A DNA stretch of 64,000 nt, from assembly GCF_030123065.1 (NCBI RefSeq), contig NZ_CP126093.1, positions 3,414,001 through 3,478,000 of the forward strand, read 5' to 3'. The DNA is from Neobacillus sp. DY30 (lineage in GTDB: Bacteria > Bacillota > Bacilli > Bacillales > Cytobacillaceae). A model generated the notes under the pieces. The model did no database searches, was not told the DNA's origin, and worked only from the letters and a program-made list of their open reading frames with translations. A program made the position numbers and the translations under genes. Shown piece after piece: positions 47,256-55,208 of this stretch (the first letter of the stretch is position 1; every line of letters begins with the position of its first letter).

Positions 47256-47947
47256 TCTTCTGCCTCCTTTTGTCCAAATCGCTTCGAGATTTCATTCAGT
47301 AATTTTTCATCACCATCCAACAATCTTAACGAAACCCAACGGGCCGACAATTGATTTCCAATAAACTCAGTAACTTTTGGTTCAATTTTCTTTATTTGCT
47401 CTTCAATATCATCAGGGTAGGTCGTTTGAACAGGTTGACATTCGATAGCCCCGGTCAGGATTCGGTCTATTGTATCAAGAAGCATAGGAAATCCTTTTTT
47501 GTTTCGGGCCGATATTTTAATGACTGGAACTCCTAACCGATTTGTTAAAACTCGCTCATTAATGTTAATCCCTCGTTTTTCTGCCACATCAATTAAGTTA
47601 ATACAAATAATTACATTCTTTGTCATTTCTAAAACTTGTAAGGCTAAATTAAAGTTCCTTTCCAGGGATGTAGCATCCAATACAACCACAGTAACATCGG
47701 GTTTTTCGAACACAATATAGTTTCGTGCCACCTCTTCATCACTTGAATTGGAAAAAAGCGAATAAGTGCCTGGTAGATCAATCAAATGAAACGTTTTATT
47801 TTTATACTGAACATTCCCTTGTGCGAGCGAAACAGTTTTTCCAGCCCAGTTACCTGTATGCTGTCTTAAACCCGTTAAGGCATTAAATAAAGTACTTTTA
47901 CCGGTATTCGGGTTTCCCGCCAAGGCCACTCGATAACTATTCCCCAT
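47252..47947 (-). CDS. feoB: FeoB GTPase domain (split gene, N-terminal part)
   Basis: A 231-aa protein with the FeoB G domain: G1 GNPNTGKS (11-18), G2 in GNWAGKTV, G3 DLPG (57-60), G4 NLID (117-120) and G5 SARNK, followed by the helical GDI-like region. It controls opening of the iron channel encoded by the next gene. It overlaps feoA by 11 bp and the membrane part by 4 bp, so the three are coupled. Confidence 0.9.
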   Translation of the reverse strand: MGNSYRVALAGNPNTGKSTLFNALTGLRQHTGNWAGKTVSLAQGNVQYKNKTFHLIDLPGTYSLFSNSSDEEVARNYIVFEKPDVTVVVLDATSLERNFNLALQVLEMTKNVIICINLIDVAEKRGININERVLTNRLGVPVIKISARNKKGFPMLLDTIDRILTGAIECQPVQTTYPDDIEEQIKKIEPKVTEFIGNQLSARWVSLRLLDGDEKLLNEISKRFGQKEAEE

Positions 47948-48191
47948 CTGTCATCAACACTCCTTCTATCCGTGAGCTTTCCTCTTTTCTTAACGCTATT
48001 GTCGTCTGACTCACCCGAAAAGCAATTGGATCACCTAAAGGGCTTTTTCTAATGACCTCGACAATCGCCCCTGCAACAAAGCCTAAATCCAACAATCTTC
48101 TTCTCATCACGCCGTCCAGATTCAAAGAAGTAATTTGAATAAGATTTCCCTTCTCACCATCAACAAGTTTCATTGTTTTTGGTATGCTCAT
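47937..48191 (-). CDS. feoA: FeoA ferrous iron transport accessory protein
   Basis: An 84-aa SH3-like protein. LDLGFVAGAIVEVIRKSPLG and the IALRKEE end are typical of FeoA. Cytoplasmic partner of FeoB. First gene of the operon. I looked in the 130-bp upstream gap for a Fur box and found none convincing; a TATAAT-like AT-rich stretch is present. Confidence 0.9.
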   Translation of the reverse strand: MSIPKTMKLVDGEKGNLIQITSLNLDGVMRRRLLDLGFVAGAIVEVIRKSPLGDPIAFRVSQTTIALRKEESSRIEGVLMTDGE

Positions 48192-48279
48192 ATCTCTTTC
48201 CCCCTTGTTAAAGTTTTTCCTTCGTGCAACTTTTTCTTAATTATATGCTAAAACATACAACTTGTGTTATGGTTTCGAA

Positions 48280-48312
48280 AAAAAAATTAGCTGCCTACTT
48301 TTAGGCAGCTAA
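48280..48312 (-). terminator. terminator of the DUF3307 gene
   Basis: Minus-strand stem TTAGCTGCCTA / TAGGCAGCTAA, 3-nt loop, then T9. Confidence 0.88.
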
Positions 48313-48322
48313 AAATTAAAAT

Positions 48323-49186
48323 TTAAGTCAATACTTCCCTTAAGAGTATTCCAAGTGTTATACCTATGAACATCGATGTAAGTGTACCCAATAGAAAATA
48401 CTCTGCCCAGTTCCGGTCATCCATTTGTTTGAACCGTGCAATGGACTTAGCAGCGACGATAAATCCAATGGCTGGATAAGCACTATAAAAGGTCAACACT
48501 AAGACTAATAATCTCTCAATATAGCCAATCAATCTCCCCCTAGAGAGGTCATGTTTACTAAAGATTGTATAATTATATTCCTCCGCCAACACTCTATTAC
48601 CCGTATGATTCTTTGCATATTGAGCCTCTTGCCGTTCGTTTTTGAATGTATATTTACCTTCAAAGGTTAAAAGCTGATTCGGCAGTGAACCTAACAGGAT
48701 TTTTATCATATGCCCACTTACACTTGTGGCAAGAATCATAACAATAATAATAAATAAAATCGAGTTAATCGTACCCAACTCTTTCCCGTTCAGAAAAACT
48801 TCTTGAATTCCTGCAAGTTTAAACCCTAAAAAAATCCATGCAGCAAGCAGAATCATAGCAAGGTGTATCAGCTGATCAACAAGAAAAAAACTAGCTCTTT
48901 TTAAATTTTCTTCATTGGTTATTTTCAAGGTATCCAAGAGACGAATTTTAAGGATGTCGATAAAAAAATGGCTGCTAACAATAAAGACCAATGGAAAAAT
49001 AAGACCATTATAAACACTCGTTTCTTGAAAAGAAAAAAGGTAAAAAACAGTCAGCACAAGTAGATTTACAAGGAAATGATGGAAGATATGCTTTTTTATA
49101 TTTTTCATCTTATCTACTACCATTTCATCTGTCTGCAAGTAAAAATCCGCTATGAGATGGCCGAGAATAAGGGATAATAATGTCAT
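48323..49186 (-). CDS. DUF3307 membrane protein
   Basis: A 287-aa membrane protein with ~7 helices. N-terminal LILGHLIADFYLQTDEMVVD is the DUF3307 hallmark; the first helices carry His/Asp residues (HHFLVN, HFFIDILK). The C terminus has more helices after a hydrophilic stretch (~165-215). Function unknown. It follows the SatD-like gene by 20 bp on the same strand. Confidence 0.78.
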   Translation of the reverse strand: MTLLSLILGHLIADFYLQTDEMVVDKMKNIKKHIFHHFLVNLLVLTVFYLFSFQETSVYNGLIFPLVFIVSSHFFIDILKIRLLDTLKITNEENLKRASFFLVDQLIHLAMILLAAWIFLGFKLAGIQEVFLNGKELGTINSILFIIIVMILATSVSGHMIKILLGSLPNQLLTFEGKYTFKNERQEAQYAKNHTGNRVLAEEYNYTIFSKHDLSRGRLIGYIERLLVLVLTFYSAYPAIGFIVAAKSIARFKQMDDRNWAEYFLLGTLTSMFIGITLGILLREVLT

Positions 49187-49206
49187 GGAAACTCCTCTCT
49201 ATCAGA

Positions 49207-49977
49207 TTATTGCTTAAAATAATTTATTTTCAAATGATTTCTAATAGATTCCATTAATGATTCACTATTTGCTTTCACTTGGTTAAATGATTTTTCCTGC
49301 AATGAATCTAAAATCGTGACCAGTTCAGTAAAAATTTTAATGATTTCTTCAGATTTCCCTTTTTTGTAGTGACTCGAAATTGTCGGTGCTGTTTTTTCAA
49401 GCAGTTTTGCTACTGCCTTTTGCTGCTGTAAAATCAGATGGCAGGTAAAAACCTGTTCCTGAATAGGAGTTTGTTCTTTCAACATGATCATCTGAACACG
49501 TAATAATGAATTGATTAAAACCTCAAACTCATTGCGAAACTGGTTATATGGAAAGGGTGAATTATTTTGATAAAATTGATCAAGTTCAAATTTAAATAAC
49601 GGTCTGACTTGCTCTTTTTTTAACAAATCATTTGCATATCTCGCCTGCTTAATTAACGGGTGGATCCACTTTTCAATATCGATTTCTTCTAACTCCTTAT
49701 CACTATCACCAAAGGACAAACCAAAATAAGGGGTATGGTCACGATACCTCCAAACCCGGCTTATAAAAAAAGCGATAATATAGGCAGTAGAATAACCATA
49801 ACCAGCAAAAATAATTTCATCACCCGCACGGTGTTTTACTTTACAATGGCCGGACTCCTGAGTCCAAACAGTAATCCAGTATACCAGCTCATCAAGGTAG
49901 TTGGTTAATTCTTCTCCCATTTCTGCGGATGAAGAGTTACTTACATCTAATATAAAAATTGAAACAGGATGATTCAT
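49207..49977 (-). CDS. SatD-like protein
   Basis: A 256-aa soluble protein. It has an N-terminal strand-loop with Asp (IFILDVSNSS), then HRAGDEIIFAGYGYSTAYII, and YFGLSFGDSD. The spacing of a first Asp, a GDE turn and a later glycine-rich strand resembles SatD proteins and, more loosely, nucleotide-cyclase-like folds. SatD and DUF3307 proteins are often neighbours, which supports the call. ATG 49977, 6 nt after AAAGGAG, is preferred to GTG 49980. Confidence 0.6.
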   Translation of the reverse strand: MNHPVSIFILDVSNSSSAEMGEELTNYLDELVYWITVWTQESGHCKVKHRAGDEIIFAGYGYSTAYIIAFFISRVWRYRDHTPYFGLSFGDSDKELEEIDIEKWIHPLIKQARYANDLLKKEQVRPLFKFELDQFYQNNSPFPYNQFRNEFEVLINSLLRVQMIMLKEQTPIQEQVFTCHLILQQQKAVAKLLEKTAPTISSHYKKGKSEEIIKIFTELVTILDSLQEKSFNQVKANSESLMESIRNHLKINYFKQ

Positions 49978-50070
49978 CACTTACTCCTTTAATAAATTAG
50001 ATTATATAGTCTAATTTTAATGAATATAGAGTAAATAGTCAAACTTCCATCCCATTCGATTAAAATGCTC

Positions 50071-52347
50071 CTAAATAACGGTAAAACGTCGCCACTCTAG
50101 CGGAAGTAATTCTCGATACTGCCTTTGTAAAAACCGGTCGTCTACGAGCACAATGGTTCCATGATCCTCTTCCGAGCGGATTAACCGCCCTCCTGCCTGT
50201 AATACTTTGTTCATTCCAGGAAATACATAAGCATAATCATATCCGCTTTTTTCCTTTTGATTAAAATGATCTTTTATCAAATTACGTTCATAACAAAGCT
50301 GCGGCAGGCCGACACCTATCACCACTACACCATTTAACCGGTCACCCTTTAAATCAACACCTTCTGAAAAAATACCGCCTAATACGGCGAAACCGATTAA
50401 TGTCTCGCTTTGATTTGGTTTAAATTCTGCCAAAAATAATTCTCTTTCCTCTTCAGACATTCCCGCACCTTGAAGTAAGGTATTGATTCCAGGGAATTCT
50501 TTTTTAAATTGTTCATACACCGCTAGTAGATATTGATAAGACGGGAAAAAGACTAAATAATTACCTGGTCGATTCTGTACTAAGGCATGGATCATGGAGG
50601 CAATAGGCTCTTTGGTTTTCTCTCTGTCACGATATCTAGTCGAAAGCGGCTTGATAAAAATATCTGTCTGTTCCTCTTTAAATGGTGAAGGAATCGAAAG
50701 TGAATAATCGTCCTCTTGGCCGCCTAGTATATCACGATAATAAGATAGCGGCGACAGCGTGGCAGAAAACAAGGCTTTCGAACGATAGTTTTTTCCCATC
50801 TTCTGCAGCTGTTTGGATGGGTCGATGCAGAACAACTTTAGTGTTATATCGTTATTATTTTTCTCCCCATAGATGACAAAGTGGTCATCAAGTAATTCAA
50901 CAATTTTCAAGAAGGCATTCACTTGAAAGTACAGCTCCAAAAGGTTTGGAGCATTTTCCTTTTGTAGAAAAAGCTCTGCACCTTCATTAAATTGGGTTAA
51001 TAACTCAACCAGTTCTTCATCAAGCTGCTCTAAAGTAAATTCACTCTGTTCCGGATGATTCTTTTTCAAAGAGATAAACCAAGCATTTATCTTAGAAGCA
51101 CCATCATAAACAATCTTATTAACCGTTTTAAATTCCTTTTTCAATTGAAGAAAAGAATATTTCTTTAAAGAGGCAGAAAACATTTCTCGACCTCGGTCAA
51201 CCAGATTATGAGCTTCGTCGATTAATAAAACTGTGGACTTCTTCTGATCCTCAAACAATCGTTTTAACGAGACGCGAGGGTCAAAAATATAATTATAATC
51301 ACAAATGACAGCGTCAACTGCATAAGCAAGGTCAATTGAGAATTCAAAAGGACAAATGGTATGCTTACGGGCGTAAGTCTCGATTACCTCACGATTCATA
51401 GAATTTTCATTCGATACGATATCTAATACAGCTTCATTTATTCGATCATAATAGCCATCAGCAAACTCACAATAATCCTTTTGACATTTCGTTTCATCCT
51501 TAAAACAAACCTTATCCTTAGCGGTAATCGTTACGGTTTTCATACATAACCCGCAGGACCGCATACGTTCTGCAGCCTCTTCTGCCGTTGTCCGGGTTAT
51601 AGTTTTCGCGGTAAGATAAAAAATACGATTTAAATATCCTTCCCCCATGGCTTTGACTGCCGGGAAAAAGGTTGAAATCGTTTTGCCAATCCCAGTCGGA
51701 GCCTTTACAAACAAACTTTTTTCTTCTGATATCGTTTTATAAACAGCGCCAGCTAATTTCCTTTGTCCAGCACGGTAAGATTCAAATGGGAAAACCAGTT
51801 GTTTACTACTATTATTCCGTGCTTTCCGATGATCATGAAGTAATTTAGCATAAGGGTAATAACTCTCTGCTACCTCATGAACAAATATCTCTAAATCCTC
51901 AAGGGTAAAACACTGTTTATAATATTTTTTCTCATCACTCTCAACCTGTACATAGGTAAGCTGTACGAAAATTTCCTGTAACTGATGATCCTGAGCATAA
52001 ATATAAGCGTACATTTTTGCTTGGGCCCAATGAACAGGAAGACCTTCTTGTCCAAGGTGTTCCAAGTGATGAGAGGTGGATTTAATCTCATCTATGATTA
52101 CCTCTCCGTCGCGGAATAATAATCCATCACATCTGCCATCAATTGTAAATACAAGGTCTTTAAAAGACAGGTCAGTCCGGAGATAAACTTCCTTTTGATC
52201 TGATTCTTGATAGGTATGTTGGATTTTTTGGTGAATTCTTGTTCCATCTAACAACGTGGACTGTGATCTGAACTTGGAATCAATACTGCCGCTTCTATAA
52301 ACATGTTCCACAAGCGTTCTAACCGCTATTTGTATGGTAGTTGCCAA
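50071..52347 (-). CDS. Cas4-type nuclease fused to XPD/DinG helicase
   Basis: A 758-aa protein. Residues ~1-120 form a PD-(D/E)XK nuclease with His39, Asp74, Glu87-x-Lys89 and Gln109-xxx-Tyr113, the Cas4/AddB pattern. From ~185 follows a superfamily-2 XPD helicase: motif I APTGIGKT, four Cys (KVC, TKC, DYC, TIC) for a 4Fe-4S cluster, DEAH box, and the C-terminal motifs GIFSEGVDLKGDRL and QAGGRLIRSEEDHG. Likely a DNA-repair helicase-nuclease. The start is TTG 52347, 6 nt after GGTGG. Single gene. Confidence 0.87.
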   Translation of the reverse strand: MATTIQIAVRTLVEHVYRSGSIDSKFRSQSTLLDGTRIHQKIQHTYQESDQKEVYLRTDLSFKDLVFTIDGRCDGLLFRDGEVIIDEIKSTSHHLEHLGQEGLPVHWAQAKMYAYIYAQDHQLQEIFVQLTYVQVESDEKKYYKQCFTLEDLEIFVHEVAESYYPYAKLLHDHRKARNNSSKQLVFPFESYRAGQRKLAGAVYKTISEEKSLFVKAPTGIGKTISTFFPAVKAMGEGYLNRIFYLTAKTITRTTAEEAAERMRSCGLCMKTVTITAKDKVCFKDETKCQKDYCEFADGYYDRINEAVLDIVSNENSMNREVIETYARKHTICPFEFSIDLAYAVDAVICDYNYIFDPRVSLKRLFEDQKKSTVLLIDEAHNLVDRGREMFSASLKKYSFLQLKKEFKTVNKIVYDGASKINAWFISLKKNHPEQSEFTLEQLDEELVELLTQFNEGAELFLQKENAPNLLELYFQVNAFLKIVELLDDHFVIYGEKNNNDITLKLFCIDPSKQLQKMGKNYRSKALFSATLSPLSYYRDILGGQEDDYSLSIPSPFKEEQTDIFIKPLSTRYRDREKTKEPIASMIHALVQNRPGNYLVFFPSYQYLLAVYEQFKKEFPGINTLLQGAGMSEEERELFLAEFKPNQSETLIGFAVLGGIFSEGVDLKGDRLNGVVVIGVGLPQLCYERNLIKDHFNQKEKSGYDYAYVFPGMNKVLQAGGRLIRSEEDHGTIVLVDDRFLQRQYRELLPLEWRRFTVI

Positions 52348-52457
52348 GAATATCCACCTACTCCAAAATAAGAATATATGTTTGTATATTATTATAACAG
52401 AATCCGATACATTTGGGACAATTACTCAAAAATCTATCTTCACCTTATGGAATGAAC

Positions 52458-52492
52458 AAAAAAAATAGAGAACAAGAATCTCGCTTGTTCTC
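52458..52492 (-). terminator. terminator of proBA
   Basis: Minus-strand stem GAGAACAAG / CTTGTTCTC, 7-nt loop, then TATTTTTTTT. Confidence 0.88.
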
Positions 52493-52501
52493 CATTACTT
52501 A

Positions 52502-53743
52502 TTATGAACGAATTTGACCTGTCCCCTGCACGATTGCTTTTGTTGTAGTAATGGCTTTTAGCCCCATCGGTCCGCGAGCATGTAGCTTTTGTGTGCTAAT
52601 TCCAATTTCAGCACCATAGCCAAATTGTTCCCCATCAGTAAAACGGGTGGATGCATTATGATAAACAACAGCTGCGTCGACTGCTTGGAAGAACAACCGT
52701 ACATTTTCATCTTTTTCACTTATGATCGCTTCCGAATGCTTTGTACCGTATTGGTCAATATGTTGGATGGCTTCCTTCACACCTTTAACTACTTTCACGG
52801 CTAGAATTGGTGCTAAAAATTCATTCTGCCAGTCCTCTTCAACTGCTATTTTTACAAATGGGTATTGAGCAGCAAGCTCTTCATCACCTCTAAGCTCAAC
52901 ACCTTTTTCCTTTAAGGAATGAACCACCTCTGATATATATGGCCAATTCTGATGAAGGAGAAGGGTTTCAGCAGCATTACATACGGATGGACGATGCAAT
53001 TTTGCATTTATTGTAATATCAATCGCCATTTGCTTTTGTGCACTTTCATCAATAAATATATGACAATTCCCAACACCCGTTTCAAGCACAGGTACTGTCG
53101 CATTTTGAATAACAGATTGAATCAAACCGGCACCGCCGCGAGGAATCAGCACATCAAGATATTCATTTAGTTTAAACATTTGCGAAGCTGTTTCCCTACT
53201 CGTATCCTCGAGCAGCTGAACGGCATCTGCCGGAATTTTACTATCGGCTAGAGCCTCACGCATTACTTTAACAAGGGCCTTATTAGAGTAAAGAGCCGAA
53301 GTGCTTCCTCGTAAAAGAACAGCATTTCCCGCTTTTAAGCACAGGCTGCCTGCGTCAACCGTAACATTCGGACGAGCTTCATACACCATTCCGATGACAC
53401 CGAGCGGAACACGAACAGTATGAATCTGTAAACCATTCGGGCGCTCCCAAGCTTCAATGGTTTCTCCAATTGGATCTTGGAGTTCAATCAACTGACGAAT
53501 CCCTTCCACGATTTGTTCGATTCTTTCTTCAGTAAGCAATAACCGATCCAACAAAGAAGGAGAAAATCCATTTTCCTTTCCTGCTTGAATATCTTTAGCA
53601 TTTTCAGAAAGGATCAATTCCTTTTCTGTAAGTAATCGGTCCGCCATTTTTGCTAAGGCTTCATTTTTCTCCTCTGTAGAGAGAATAGCAAGATCCTTTG
53701 AGGCTATTCTTAGTTTTTTTGCTTTTTCTAGTAATTCACTCAT
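52502..53743 (-). CDS. proA: gamma-glutamyl phosphate reductase
   Basis: A ~413-aa reductase of proline synthesis (glutamyl-5-phosphate to glutamate-5-semialdehyde). It has [34 protein letters not shown] and catalytic Cys in [16 protein letters not shown] 53743 is my choice; GTG 53755, overlapping the proB stop, is an alternative. Second gene of the proB-proA operon under a proline T-box. Confidence 0.94.
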   Translation of the reverse strand: MSELLEKAKKLRIASKDLAILSTEEKNEALAKMADRLLTEKELILSENAKDIQAGKENGFSPSLLDRLLLTEERIEQIVEGIRQLIELQDPIGETIEAWERPNGLQIHTVRVPLGVIGMVYEARPNVTVDAGSLCLKAGNAVLLRGSTSALYSNKALVKVMREALADSKIPADAVQLLEDTSRETASQMFKLNEYLDVLIPRGGAGLIQSVIQNATVPVLETGVGNCHIFIDESAQKQMAIDITINAKLHRPSVCNAAETLLLHQNWPYISEVVHSLKEKGVELRGDEELAAQYPFVKIAVEEDWQNEFLAPILAVKVVKGVKEAIQHIDQYGTKHSEAIISEKDENVRLFFQAVDAAVVYHNASTRFTDGEQFGYGAEIGISTQKLHARGPMGLKAITTTKAIVQGTGQIRS

Positions 53744-53751
53744 CACAACAT

Positions 53752-54864
53752 TCACTCCTCTGGCAAAGAGACCCAGTTATTTCGATGGATCACTTCTGCA
53801 CGTTTATTGATGGAATAATTTTTCGTTTTCTCTCCAGGTAATCCTTTAATCAAATGTAAATTCTTAGAAGAATAATAGATTTGTCCTTTACCAATCAATT
53901 CACCTCTTTGATTGTGGACCTCGACAACATCCATTGCACTAAAATCACCAATTACCTTCGTTACACCAACAGGCAGCAGACTTTTACCATTTGTAACAAT
54001 TGCCTCTTCTGCCCCGTCATCAATTTCGACAATGCCAGCTGTATGAGAATGATAGGCGATCCATTGCTTTTTCTTTTGCATTTGTGTCTGAAAAGAACCT
54101 CCAATATAAGTACCGTCGCCTCTGCCCTCTAAAATAGTTAAGAGTTTTTCCTTCCCTTGACCTTTTCCGACAAAGACACTAACTCCAAATGAAAGAGCCT
54201 TTTTGGCTGCCAAAAGCTTTGATTTCATTCCGCCTGTTCCCACGGAAGAACCACTTCCTCCTGCTGCTTCAAGCAGTTCATCGTTTATCCTCGGAATGAA
54301 GTCATATTTTTTCGCATCCTTCATCACTTTTGGATTTCCATTATATAAGCCGTTTACATCTGTTAAGATGATTAAAGCATTGGCATGTAAAAACCCGCTG
54401 ACAAGAGCAGACAGCATATCATTGTCCCCAAAGGTTAATTCCTCAATTGAAACAGAATCGTTTTCATTAATAATCGGTATAACGCCCCTTTGAAGCAGTT
54501 CCGACATGGTATTGTAGAGATTGTGGAAACGCTCAAGACTGTAAAAATCTTCTCTAGTTAATAGAATTTGGGCTGGGACAATACCAAACTCTTTAAATTG
54601 TAAATGATAATGCTGCATTAATAATCCCTGCCCAACTGCAGCGGCAGCCTGCTTTCCTGCTGTACTTTTTGGTCTCGTCTGATAACCAAGCGCCCCAAAG
54701 CCTGCTGCGACTGCACCGGAAGAGATCAGGATGACATCATGTCCTTGTTCTTTTATGCAGGCAAGTGCTTCGACATGGTCACGGATTTTCTCTTCAGAAA
54801 TACTTCCTGAAGCTGTAGTTAACGAACTGCTTCCTATTTTTACTACTACAAGTTGTTTCTTCAT
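53752..54864 (-). CDS. proB: glutamate 5-kinase
   Basis: A 370-aa enzyme with an N-terminal amino-acid kinase domain ([42 protein letters not shown]) and a C-terminal PUA domain (~275-365). First step of proline synthesis; usually feedback-inhibited by proline. GAGGGGT upstream of ATG 54864. It lies behind a T-box leader. Confidence 0.95.
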   Translation of the reverse strand: MKKQLVVVKIGSSSLTTASGSISEEKIRDHVEALACIKEQGHDVILISSGAVAAGFGALGYQTRPKSTAGKQAAAAVGQGLLMQHYHLQFKEFGIVPAQILLTREDFYSLERFHNLYNTMSELLQRGVIPIINENDSVSIEELTFGDNDMLSALVSGFLHANALIILTDVNGLYNGNPKVMKDAKKYDFIPRINDELLEAAGGSGSSVGTGGMKSKLLAAKKALSFGVSVFVGKGQGKEKLLTILEGRGDGTYIGGSFQTQMQKKKQWIAYHSHTAGIVEIDDGAEEAIVTNGKSLLPVGVTKVIGDFSAMDVVEVHNQRGELIGKGQIYYSSKNLHLIKGLPGEKTKNYSINKRAEVIHRNNWVSLPEE

Positions 54865-54881
54865 CGTACTCTTACCCCTCT

Positions 54882-55125
54882 AAAAAAAATAAAAAACGAC
54901 TCTTCTGTCCTTATAAAAAGGACGGAAGAATCGTTTCCGCGGTACCACCTTCATTGATGCGTTAAGCACCCACTTTGACTCCGTAACGAGGGAGAACGGC
55001 TCATGTTTTCATAAGCGGTGTAAAAAGGGCAGGTTCAATCTCTTTCCCGTGAGAAACCTTACAGCCTTTGGGTTTCACTCTCTATCACGTTCCCAAGTTT
55101 ACTAATCCCATACCATTAACATTTT
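54882..55125 (-). promoter_or_regulatory. T-box riboswitch, proline-specific, before proBA
   Basis: Minus-strand leader with the T-box AAGGTGGTACCGCGG (54937-54951), followed by the terminator CGATTCTTCCGTCC / GGACAGAAGAGTCG and a T run (54882-54932). In Stem I the specifier context is GAACCTG, giving codon CCT (55031-55033), proline. Uncharged tRNA-Pro would pair here and, through its CCA end, with the T-box bulge, favouring the antiterminator so that proBA is transcribed. The AG/GA-rich Stem I core (GTGATAGAGAG) is also present. Confidence 0.93.
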
Positions 55126-55137
55126 GTAATTTTATTT

Positions 55138-55166
55138 ATTATCTAAAGAAATGAGTGAATTGTCAA
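55138..55166 (-). promoter_or_regulatory. sigma-A promoter of the proBA leader
   Basis: Minus-strand TTGACA (55161-55166), 17-bp spacer, GATAAT (55138-55143). Transcription should start near 55131, at the beginning of the T-box leader. Confidence 0.88.
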
Positions 55167-55208
55167 GGATGTTTTTTGAAAATTAAAATATTACTTCTTT
55201 CTATCATC

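Noticed and set aside
45882..47947. feoB broken by a frameshift
   Set aside because: Both parts have full domains, the overlap is a clean ATGA, and the second part has its own AAAGGAGG. Fission is the better reading.
48192..48322. Fur box before feoA
   Set aside because: No stretch approaches the 15-bp Fur inverted repeat; only a generic AT-rich region and a neighbouring terminator.
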